Source of the DNA: Pseudacidovorax sp. RU35E
Lineage (GTDB): Bacteria > Pseudomonadota > Gammaproteobacteria > Burkholderiales > Burkholderiaceae_C
Direction of reading: 5' to 3'
Assembly: GCF_900156165.1 (NCBI RefSeq)
Contig: NZ_FTMY01000006.1
Coordinates: 124,001 to 188,000 of the forward strand
DNA length: 64,000 nucleotides
Part shown: piece after piece, positions 37,538 through 44,478 of the stretch
Numbering within the stretch: position 1 is the first letter of the stretch
Layout of the letters: every line of letters begins with the position of its first letter
Notes under the pieces: model-generated
Seen by the model: the letters and a program-made list of their open reading frames with translations, nothing else
Database searches by the model: none
Told to the model about the DNA's origin: nothing
Position numbers and translations under genes: made by a program

Positions 37538-38227
37538 ATGGCTCCCCTGTCCAAGACCCGACTCGACCGCACGCGCCTGGCCGCGCCGCAGGTGCTCGAA
37601 ACGCTGCGTAGCGCGATCCTCGCGCTCGACCTTCCCCCCGGCTCGGTGCTCGCGCGCCAGGAACTGGCCGACCATTTCGGCGTGAGCCAGACGCCGGTGC
37701 GCGAGGCCCTGCTGCGCCTGGCCGAGGAAGGGCTGGTGGATGTGTTTCCGCAGCACGCCACGCTGGTCAGCCGCATCGACATCGCGGCCGCGCGGCAGGC
37801 GCACTTCCTGCGCCGCTCGCTCGAGCTGGAGCTGGTGCACCAGCTGGCGACGAGCGCGCCGCCCGATCTGCTGGCGCGGCTGAAGGCCACGGTGACGCAG
37901 CAGTCGGCCCTGGCCAAGGCCCAGCGCTACGGCGACTTCGTGGACGCCGACCGCGACTTCCACCGCCTGATGTACGAGGCCGCCGAGGTGCCCGACCTGT
38001 GGACGCTGGTCAACAAGGCCTCGGGCCATGTGGACCGGCTGCGCCGGCTGCACCTGCCCACGGCGGGCAAGACCGAGTCGATCCTGCGCGACCACCGCGC
38101 CATCGTGCGCGCCATCGAAGCCGGCGACCCGGCCGCCGCGCAGCAGGCGCTGCGCACGCACCTGTCGGGCACGCTCAGCGCGGTGGACGAAATCTGTCGG
38201 CAGTACCCGGACTACGTGCTGGCCTGA
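37538..38227 (+). CDS. GntR family regulator, FadR/FCD subfamily
   Basis: 229-residue regulator with an N-terminal winged helix (about 15-80; ELADHFGVSQTPVREALLRLAEEGLV) and an all-helical FCD ligand domain with metal-binding candidates in DADRDFHRLMYE, DHRAIVRAIEAGD and RTHLSGTL. FCD proteins typically sense carboxylic acids or sugar acids, fitting the adjoining catabolic operon. Divergent from the dehydratase gene with the palindrome in between, so it most likely represses both until the substrate appears. Confidence 0.92.
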   Translation: MAPLSKTRLDRTRLAAPQVLETLRSAILALDLPPGSVLARQELADHFGVSQTPVREALLRLAEEGLVDVFPQHATLVSRIDIAAARQAHFLRRSLELELVHQLATSAPPDLLARLKATVTQQSALAKAQRYGDFVDADRDFHRLMYEAAEVPDLWTLVNKASGHVDRLRRLHLPTAGKTESILRDHRAIVRAIEAGDPAAAQQALRTHLSGTLSAVDEICRQYPDYVLA

Positions 38228-38270
38228 GCGCCGTCCGACCTTCAGCCCCTGCCGATCCCTGAGTCAACGA

Positions 38271-38341
38271 CCGTTCGGGCTGAGCTTGTCGAAGCCGGGG
38301 CATCGGTCTTCAAGGCCCTTCGACAAGCTCAGGGCGAACGG
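38271..38341. repeat. REP-like inverted repeat between converging genes
   Basis: Two 24-nt arms (38271-38294 and 38318-38341) containing GAGCTTGTCGAAG and its complement CTTCGACAAGCTC are inverted with two mismatches around a 23-nt spacer. The same palindrome type recurs at 46443-46559 and 59094-59209. It lies between the 3' ends of the GntR gene and the oxygenase gene. Confidence 0.9.
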
Positions 38342-38383
38342 GTCGACTGACCCGCATCGGGCCCTCAGCCCGCACGGCGAGGC

Positions 38384-39388
38384 TCAGTACTTCTTGCCGA
38401 AGTTCGCCGCAATCCGCTGCTTGAGGTAGTCGCCCGCCGTGATGGACGGGTACTTGCCCGAAGGCGACTCGATCAGCGCGTCGCGGTTGGCCTGGCAGAA
38501 GAAGGCGATGCTGTAGCGCGGGCCCATGTACTCGCCCGGCAGCGGGTTGCGCACGCGGTGGAAGTTGCTGGGCAACTGGTCGTCGCTCCAGCGCATGAGC
38601 ATGTCGCCGATGTTGCAGGTGATGACGTCCTCGTCGGGCGGGATGGAGGTCCACTCCTGCTTCTCGAACTCCTTGCCCGGGCACACCTGCAGGCCGCCCT
38701 GGCCCTGGCGCTGGTAGAGGATGGTCAGGCAGTCGAAATCGGTGTGGGCACCGGCGCGCCACAGGTCCAGGTTGGCCTGCGCCTCGGGCGGGATGGCGTA
38801 GTAGTGCAGCAGGCGCAGCGTGCTCTGGTACTCGGCGCTGGACTTGTCGTGCGCGCGGGTGAAGAACTCGGTATCGAAGCCCAGCTTGAGCGCGAAGCAG
38901 GACAGCACCTTCATGCCGATCTCCCAGCTCTTCTGCTCGAAGGCCAGCATGGCGGCCTTGAAGCCGGGCAGCTCCGCCTCGGTCGGAAAGAGCGGGGCCA
39001 TCAGCGGCAGCGTGATCTGGTAGCTCTCCTTCTGGTCTGCCGTGCCGGTGGAAGGCCGCACCTGAGCCTTGCTCTCCCAGCCGGCATTGTTGGCCAGCGG
39101 GTACTGGGCCTTCACCGCATCGGGCAGCGCGAAGAAGCGCTCGGCCTCGGCGAAGGCGGCACGGATGTCGGCCAGGTCGACGCCATGGTCCACCAGCTGG
39201 AAGAAGCCGACGTCGACGGCGGCGTCCCACAACTGGTCGGCGATCTCGGCGCGGCGGGCATCGAAGTCGGCCAGGCTGATGCGGCGCACCTCGCGCGTGT
39301 TGGTCTCGGAACCCATCGCGCCCATGCGCGATTCCTTTTCAAGCTCGGCAAGGGCGAAGTCGGGGGCAGTGGTGGCGATGGCGGTCAT
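38384..39388 (-). CDS. 2-oxoglutarate/Fe(II)-type oxygenase, isopenicillin N synthase family (1)
   Basis: 334-residue non-haem iron oxygenase. Iron ligands His215, Asp217 (HTDFD) and His277 (FHRVRNP), and the RYS motif at 291-293 that binds the 2-oxoglutarate carboxylate, are all present. The N-terminal DIOX_N domain includes DVGFFQLVDHGVD. The start MTAIATTAPDFAL was chosen over a longer frame. Related to the oxygenase at 40958 and divergent from the SsuA-like receptor gene. Substrate unknown; members oxidise small molecules including purine-, alkaloid- and peptide-derived compounds. Confidence 0.9.
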   Translation of the reverse strand: MTAIATTAPDFALAELEKESRMGAMGSETNTREVRRISLADFDARRAEIADQLWDAAVDVGFFQLVDHGVDLADIRAAFAEAERFFALPDAVKAQYPLANNAGWESKAQVRPSTGTADQKESYQITLPLMAPLFPTEAELPGFKAAMLAFEQKSWEIGMKVLSCFALKLGFDTEFFTRAHDKSSAEYQSTLRLLHYYAIPPEAQANLDLWRAGAHTDFDCLTILYQRQGQGGLQVCPGKEFEKQEWTSIPPDEDVITCNIGDMLMRWSDDQLPSNFHRVRNPLPGEYMGPRYSIAFFCQANRDALIESPSGKYPSITAGDYLKQRIAANFGKKY

Positions 39389-39922
39389 GGTGGCGCTCTC
39401 CGTGAGTGGGTGGAAGGAAAGATGTCCGTCCGTCGGAGACCATGGGGGGCGGGCTTCGGGGCTGCTGTTGCATCCTGATCGCGCCGCGCCACGGTGCACG
39501 TGGGCAGGACGTCAAGAGCAATTCCCGGGCCGCTGACACCTGCCGGGACGGCAGGCGGGCGTTGCTGAACGCTTCTACTCTCTGGGCCGCGATTATGGGC
39601 GGCGCACCCCGGGACGCGGCAAGCGTTTTGTGCGCTTTCCGAGATCGACCAAGGGTCTCTTGCGCCAAGCCGGGGCGTGACCAACCAGGGCGGTGCGCCC
39701 GCCGCCATGGCCGCACCACACGCGAGCGCGGGTGGTGCACAAGCGCAGGCCGCGCGGGCACGCAGGCGTTGCGACGCGCGCGGCATGGATCGTGCTGAAA
39801 CCCTTGCAGGAGTAGAAGCGTTCAGCGGCCCCGCCCGGAGCCGCCCGGAAATTGCTCTGGCATCCCCGCGCCCGGCCCACGGCCCGCGAGGCTTTCCAAC
39901 GCATCCTTTCGAAGACCGCACC
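39389..39922. promoter_or_regulatory. Divergent control region with a repeated 17-nt motif
   Basis: 534 nt with no credible gene between the oxygenase (minus) and the SsuA-like receptor (plus). GAGTAGAAGCGTTCAGC occurs at 39809-39826 on the plus strand (exact match 39810-39826) and at 39580-39564 on the minus strand, so it reads in the same direction toward each gene, about 100 nt and 175 nt ahead of the start codons. A shared regulator site is inferred. No clear -35/-10 pair was found, apart from CATAAT on the minus strand near 39590. Confidence 0.55.
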
Positions 39923-40951
39923 ATGCTGCACCGCCGCTCCCTCCTGGCCGCCTCGGGCGCCGCCACCCTGCTCGCCGCCACGCCCTTCGTGCGGGCCCAG
40001 GGTTCCCTGCAGAAGTTCAAATTCAACCTGGGGTGGAAGGTCGAGGCCACCGCCGCCGGCTTCCTGCTGGCGCAGCAGCGCGGCTACTACAAGGATGCCG
40101 GGCTGGACGTCGCCATCGACACCGGCAACGGCTCGGCCGCCGCCATCAGCCTGGTGGGCAGCGGCGCCTACGACTGCGCCTCGGCCGACCTGGCCACCAT
40201 GGTCGAGTTCGATGTCAACAACCCCACGGCCGGCCTCAAGGCCGTGGCCATCCAGTACGACCTCAACCCCAACGCCATCCTGGTGCGCAAGGACGGCCCC
40301 ATCCAGAAGCCTGCCGACCTGGCGGGCAAGACGCTGCTGGGCCAGCCCTTCAATGCATCGCGCAAGCTGTTCCCGGCCTTCGCCAAGGCCCAGGGCTTCG
40401 ATCCGGCCAGCGTCAAGTGGGAGAACGTGGCGCCCGACATCGGCGACACCCGCTTCGTCAAGGGCGACTTCGACGGCGCGGGCTACTTCTACTTCACCGG
40501 TCTGCTCAACCTCAAGCTGCGCGGCATGGGACCGGAGCAGGTGCGCGTGTTCCGCTTCTCCGACTACGGCATGAAGTCGTACGGCAACGGCCTGGTCGCC
40601 AACGCGAAGAGCATGGAGAACGCCGAGGCCATGAAGGCCTTCGTCCGGGCCACCACGCGCGGCTGGATCGAGGCCATGGCCGACACCAAGGCCGGTGCCG
40701 CCGCCATCAAGGCCCGCGAGCCGCTGGCCAACGAGGCCATCGAGCAAGAACGGCTGCAGCTGATCGTCGACGGCAGCATGAAGACGCCGGGCACCATGGC
40801 CCACGGCTGGGGTGCGGCGACACCCGAGCGCCTGCAGGCCACCATCGACGAAACCGTCGCCGCCTTCGGCCTGAAGAGCTCGCCCACGGTGGCCGACATC
40901 TGGAGCGACCGCTTCCTGCCCACGACCGCCGACCGCAAGCTCAAGGCCTGA
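39923..40951 (+). CDS. Orphan ABC-type periplasmic binding protein, SsuA/NMT1-like
   Basis: 342-residue receptor with signal peptide MLHRRSLLAASGAATLLAATP (cut after RAQ). Mature start FKFNLGWKVEATAAGFLLAQ parallels the receptor at 21242 (FQLDWRFEGPAALFL), and the TGNGSAAA, GAYDCASADLA and VEFDVNNP blocks align, so the two are paralogs. No ATPase or permease adjoins it; it may feed the importer at 22353-23990 or an importer elsewhere. It is followed after 6 nt by an oxygenase gene, suggesting uptake coupled to oxidation. Confidence 0.88.
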   Translation: MLHRRSLLAASGAATLLAATPFVRAQGSLQKFKFNLGWKVEATAAGFLLAQQRGYYKDAGLDVAIDTGNGSAAAISLVGSGAYDCASADLATMVEFDVNNPTAGLKAVAIQYDLNPNAILVRKDGPIQKPADLAGKTLLGQPFNASRKLFPAFAKAQGFDPASVKWENVAPDIGDTRFVKGDFDGAGYFYFTGLLNLKLRGMGPEQVRVFRFSDYGMKSYGNGLVANAKSMENAEAMKAFVRATTRGWIEAMADTKAGAAAIKAREPLANEAIEQERLQLIVDGSMKTPGTMAHGWGAATPERLQATIDETVAAFGLKSSPTVADIWSDRFLPTTADRKLKA

Positions 40952-40957
40952 CAAGGC

Positions 40958-42019
40958 GTGAACGCGTACGAGGCCGCCGTGACCATCCCCGTCATCGACC
41001 TGGACGGCGCGCTCGCCCTGGGCGGGCCGCGCAGCGCCGAGGTGGCCGCGCAGATGCGCGCCGCCGCCATGGCCTCGGGCTTCTTCTACGTGCGCCACCA
41101 TGGCGTGCCGGCCGAACAGGTGGGAGCCCAGTTCGCGCTGGCGCGCCGGCTGCTCGACGTGCCCATGGCCACTCGCGAGGCGCTGGAGATGCACAAGTCG
41201 CCCGCGATGCGCGGCTACGAGCTGATGGGCGCGCAGACGCTGGACGCGGCGGCGCGGCCCGACCTGAAGGAAAGCTTCTACTGCGGCATGGCCTACCCGG
41301 CCGACCATCCCTATGTGGTCGCCGGCTACCAGACCTACGGCCACAACCAGTGGCCCGCCGAAGTGCCCGAGGCGCCCGCCCGCTGCGAGGCCTACATCCA
41401 GGCCATGCTGGCCCTGTCGCGCCGGCTGATGCAGCTGATGGCGCTGTCGCTGCAGCTCCCCGAGACCTGGTTCGACGCCACCAGCGACAGCCCCATGGTC
41501 ACGCTGCGCATGATCCGCTACCCCGCGCATCCCGAAGGCGCGGACGAGCGCACCTTCGGCGCCGGGGCCCACACCGACTGGGGCGCCATCACGATCCTGG
41601 CGCAGGACGGCCATGGCGGCCTGGAGGTGCAGATGCCCGGCGGCGACTGGCTGCCCGCCACCCCCGTCGAGGGCTGCTTCGTGGTCAACCTGGGCGACAT
41701 GATTCCGCGCTGGACCAACGGCCTGTATCACTCCAACCCACATCGCGTTCGCAACCTGCATTCGGGCGGCGCGCCGCGCTACTCGATCCCCTTCTTCTAC
41801 GAGCCCGACTACCTGGCCCGCATCGAGGCGGTGCCCGGCACCGTGCCCGTGGGCGAGACGCCGCGCTTCGCGCCCTGCACCGCTGGCGAGCATCTGGTGG
41901 AGATGTACCGGCGCACCTATGGCGGCCAGGCCGCAGCGGTGACCTGCCTTCAGCCTGACCGCGCGCCGGAGCCCCACCGCCACCCGGATGGAGTAGGCGC
42001 AGTCAGCGCGTGGCCTTGA
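40958..42019 (+). CDS. 2-oxoglutarate/Fe(II)-type oxygenase, isopenicillin N synthase family (2)
   Basis: 353-residue oxygenase with iron ligands His205, Asp207 (HTDWG) and His262 (PHRVRN), plus the RYS motif at 274-276. N-terminal DIOX_N includes AMASGFFYVRHHGVP. The GTG start lies 6 nt after the receptor gene stop with a weak AAGG site, so it is probably translated by coupling. The last 25 or so residues look unlike the family and may be a non-conserved tail. Forms a set with the receptor and the divergent oxygenase. Confidence 0.9.
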   Translation: MNAYEAAVTIPVIDLDGALALGGPRSAEVAAQMRAAAMASGFFYVRHHGVPAEQVGAQFALARRLLDVPMATREALEMHKSPAMRGYELMGAQTLDAAARPDLKESFYCGMAYPADHPYVVAGYQTYGHNQWPAEVPEAPARCEAYIQAMLALSRRLMQLMALSLQLPETWFDATSDSPMVTLRMIRYPAHPEGADERTFGAGAHTDWGAITILAQDGHGGLEVQMPGGDWLPATPVEGCFVVNLGDMIPRWTNGLYHSNPHRVRNLHSGGAPRYSIPFFYEPDYLARIEAVPGTVPVGETPRFAPCTAGEHLVEMYRRTYGGQAAAVTCLQPDRAPEPHRHPDGVGAVSAWP

Positions 42020-42037
42020 TGTACCGTCATACTCGAC

Positions 42038-42053
42038 TGTGAAATAAATCACA
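42038..42053. promoter_or_regulatory. Perfect CRP-type palindrome
   Basis: TGTGA-AATAAA-TCACA, an exact match to the CRP consensus half-sites with 6-nt spacing. It lies 27 nt before the ATG at 42081. That is too close for standard CRP activation of this start; it overlaps a possible -10 (TTGATG at 42016-42021, 18 nt, TGAAAT), so repression is more likely if the gene is real. Confidence 0.6.
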
Positions 42054-42080
42054 CAATGGCGTTTCGCACAGGAGGTGGCG

Positions 42081-42350
42081 ATGTCGCTCGAATACCTGGC
42101 TCGCATCCAGAACGAACGCTTTCCGCTGGCCGTGCGCCAGACGGCCGAAGTGGACCACGTGCTGTTGTTGAAGGCGGCGCAGCTGATCACGGCCAGTGTT
42201 CCGGCCGCGGGCCCCTTCGGACCAGGATCGGCGCGCGAAGCGGTGGTCTTCGGCATCACCGAACTGGGGCTGCGCAGCCTGCGGCAGGCCACCTTGCCGC
42301 CCGAGCAGCCGCTGCACCGCCAGGAGCGCCTGTCCGACTTCGACGCCTGA
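42081..42350 (+). CDS. Small hypothetical protein
   Basis: 89-residue protein MSLEYLARIQNERFPLAV... that I do not recognise. It has a good AGGAGG ribosome site 8-13 nt before the ATG and a CRP-like site upstream, which support it as a real gene. Predicted soluble and mostly helical, no cysteines, no signal peptide, acidic end RLSDFDA. Small helical regulators or partner proteins look like this, but no function is claimed. Confidence 0.65.
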   Translation: MSLEYLARIQNERFPLAVRQTAEVDHVLLLKAAQLITASVPAAGPFGPGSAREAVVFGITELGLRSLRQATLPPEQPLHRQERLSDFDA

Positions 42351-42529
42351 GGGCGCCGTCCGCTGCGGCGCATTGGCTGCGCCCCTCGCATTTCGTCTTC
42401 GTGCCCTCGCGGCCTGCCGACCTCCACCGGGCCCGCGCACGGCTGGCATGCCTCCTGCAGAATCGCCCTCCCCGGCCGCTCCGCGCCGACCTTTCCTTCT
42501 GCGGCTGCTCCCACGCCGCCGCATTGCTC

Positions 42530-43045
42530 ATGCCTTCCTCATCGCTGCTTCCTGCGGAAGTCGTGCTCGACGAGCGCGACGGACGCTACCTTCGCAAGGC
42601 CATCGGCTGGTCGCATGCCAGCCGCCGCCGCGGCAACCGTCCTTTCGGCGCCGTCATCGTCTCGGCGGACAACCGCGTGCTGAGCGAGGACTACTGCAAC
42701 AGCGGCGAAACCGGCGACGTCACCGGCCACGCCGAGACCAACGCCATCCGCAAACTGGCGGGCCTGGGCCTTGGACGCGATCTGCTGGCCGAGGCCACGA
42801 TCTATTCCTCGGCCGAGCCCTGCGTCATGTGCGCCGGTGCCATCTTCTGGTCGGGCATTGGCCGGGTGGTGTTCGGCATCGACGCCGAGCGGCTGCGCGA
42901 CTTCCGCGGCGAGCGCGCCGATCAGCGGGATGCCGAGCTGTCCTGCAGGGACGTATTCCGCGCCTCTCCACATGCCATCGACTGCATCGGCCCGGCCCTG
43001 ATCGACGAGGCCGGTGCGGCGCACGTCGGCGCATGGAAGGCGTGA
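42530..43045 (+). CDS. Nucleoside/nucleobase deaminase (guanine deaminase-like)
   Basis: 171-residue zinc deaminase of the CMP/dCMP deaminase superfamily: His67-Ala-Glu69 (GHAETNAIRKL) and PCVMCAGA with Cys98 and Cys101. The GNRPFGAVIVSADNRV strand and the FRGERADQRD region resemble guanine deaminase (GuaD-like) and tRNA adenosine deaminase; 171 residues and the lack of a basic RNA-binding tail favour a free nucleobase substrate. It lies 13 nt upstream of ureD, hinting at purine or pyrimidine nitrogen recycling. Confidence 0.85.
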   Translation: MPSSSLLPAEVVLDERDGRYLRKAIGWSHASRRRGNRPFGAVIVSADNRVLSEDYCNSGETGDVTGHAETNAIRKLAGLGLGRDLLAEATIYSSAEPCVMCAGAIFWSGIGRVVFGIDAERLRDFRGERADQRDAELSCRDVFRASPHAIDCIGPALIDEAGAAHVGAWKA

Positions 43046-43058
43046 GACACCGTATCCG

Positions 43059-43889
43059 ATGCCCTGGCACGCAAGACTTTCCATCGACTACACGACGCGG
43101 GAGGGCCGCAGCGTGGCGCGCTTCCGCCATGACGGCCCCTTGCGCATCCTGCAGAGCCTGTATCCCGAAGGCGATGCGATCTGCCACAACGTGCTCGTAC
43201 ACCCCCCGGGCGGCCTCGTCGGCGGCGACACACTCGACATCCGCGTGACGGCCGCTGCCGGCAGCCACGGGCTGGTCACCACGCCCGGTGCCTCCCGCTT
43301 CTACCGCAGCGAAGGCGAGCCCGCAGTGCAGCAGACCCAGCTGCAGGTGCAGGCCGGGGCGCGGCTCGAATGGCTGCCCCTGGAAGCGCTGTGCTACAGC
43401 GGCTGCAATGCACACAACCGCCTGCAGCTCCAAGTGGCGCCCGGCGGGGAGCTGTTGGGCTGGGATGTGACCGCACTGGGCCTGCCCCATGCGAGCCAGC
43501 CCTTCGTGGCAGGGAGCCTGCAGCAGCACCTCGAAGTGCCTGGCGTGTGGCTGGAGCGTGGACGCATCGAGGCCTCGGACGCGCCGCTGCTGGATGGCGC
43601 CTTGGGCCTGGCAGGCCGACGCTGCCTTGCATCCCTGTTCTATGTGGCCGGATCCCCGATCGCCCGCGACCGGCGCGAAGCGTTGCTGGAGATCGCCCGT
43701 GCGCAACTCGACAGCCATGCCCTGAGCGAGACGGCGGGGGCCACAAGCCCCCAGCCTTCCGTCGTCGTGGTGCGGGTGCTTGCGCCCGTGGTCGAGCCCG
43801 CGATGCAGCTGTTGCGCGCGATCTGGACCGACTGGCGACGTGAGCTCTGGCGGCTTGACGCGCCGATGCCGCGCATCTGGTCGACCTGA
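43059..43889 (+). CDS. ureD: Urease accessory protein UreD, isolated from urease genes
   Basis: 276-residue UreD/UreH-type chaperone that helps load nickel into urease. Recognisable from RILQSLYPEGDAICHNVLVHPPGG and the DTLDIRVTAAAGSHGLVTTPGASRFYRS block, which is nearly diagnostic. No ureA, B, C, E, F or G follows: the next genes converge on it from the other strand. It is probably cotranscribed with the deaminase. Either the urease genes were moved elsewhere or this copy is a remnant. Confidence 0.92.
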   Translation: MPWHARLSIDYTTREGRSVARFRHDGPLRILQSLYPEGDAICHNVLVHPPGGLVGGDTLDIRVTAAAGSHGLVTTPGASRFYRSEGEPAVQQTQLQVQAGARLEWLPLEALCYSGCNAHNRLQLQVAPGGELLGWDVTALGLPHASQPFVAGSLQQHLEVPGVWLERGRIEASDAPLLDGALGLAGRRCLASLFYVAGSPIARDRREALLEIARAQLDSHALSETAGATSPQPSVVVVRVLAPVVEPAMQLLRAIWTDWRRELWRLDAPMPRIWST

Positions 43890-43953
43890 GGGCGACCGGC
43901 GCAACCCCTGCACCCACGGCAGACGAGTGCGGTGCCGCCGCTGTCGCGGCTGC

Positions 43954-44124
43954 TCAGGCGGGAAAGGGCGCCGGTAGCGGCTCTGGCGAAGGAGAGGGTG
44001 GCAGGGGCGGCGCAGGCTCGGTGCCCGGCAAGCCAGGCTCCGTCAGCGGCGGCACGGGCGTCGGAGGTGGCGGCTCGACGATCGGCACCGGGTTGGCGGC
44101 CGTCACGCTCGGCTGCGGACTCAT
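43954..44124 (-). CDS. Small proline-rich protein
   Basis: 56-residue product MSPQPSVTAANPVPIVEPPP..., about 40% proline, read from an ATG that overlaps the stop of the upstream small gene as ATGA. No known domain; it looks disordered, like a PPII linker or tail. The overlap with its neighbour is the main support, because low-complexity frames arise easily in such DNA. Confidence 0.45.
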   Translation of the reverse strand: MSPQPSVTAANPVPIVEPPPPTPVPPLTEPGLPGTEPAPPLPPSPSPEPLPAPFPA

Positions 44125-44357
44125 TGCCCCTCCTCCTGCTGCTGGCGGCGCTCGGCCCCCAGCTTCTCCATCATCTTTTCGCCCACGGGGTCCTTGCCGT
44201 CGAGCGGCACCGATTCCTCCTGCGTGACTTCAGGCTCGTCCTTGTAGGCGCCGCCCGGCGGCGCCTTGTCCTTGTGCGAGGTTTCGCCCTGCGACGACGA
44301 GCCAGGCGCCGCGGCTGGCGCGGCGGTGTGCTGGGAAGGATCTTGGGATTGGGTCAT
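44121..44357 (-). CDS. Small hydrophilic hypothetical protein
   Basis: 78-residue protein MTQSQDPSQHTAAPAAAPGS...: Ala/Pro/Ser-rich start, then a charged Lys/Glu-rich part ending GAERRQQQEEGQ. Likely disordered. Divergent from the MFS transporter (121-nt gap) and coupled by ATGA to the proline-rich gene. No function is recognised. Confidence 0.55.
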   Translation of the reverse strand: MTQSQDPSQHTAAPAAAPGSSSQGETSHKDKAPPGGAYKDEPEVTQEESVPLDGKDPVGEKMMEKLGAERRQQQEEGQ

Positions 44358-44478
44358 CGACGCGACGCTGCGGCCTGCCGGCCGCGCCCATCTACGTCCA
44401 TTCGCCACATCGCCTGTCAGCGATGGCCGACGCCTTCGCGTGCCAGCCCGCGCTAGGGTGACCACAGATCGGAACGCC

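Noticed and set aside
39593-42514. 973-codon open frame on the minus strand across the orphan receptor and oxygenase
   Set aside because: It is antisense to two genes with intact signal peptide and catalytic motifs, and its own product has no recognisable fold.
42530-43045. The deaminase as tRNA adenosine deaminase TadA
   Set aside because: It has the zinc motif, but the FRGERADQRD region and the operon with ureD fit a free nucleobase deaminase better; not excluded fully.
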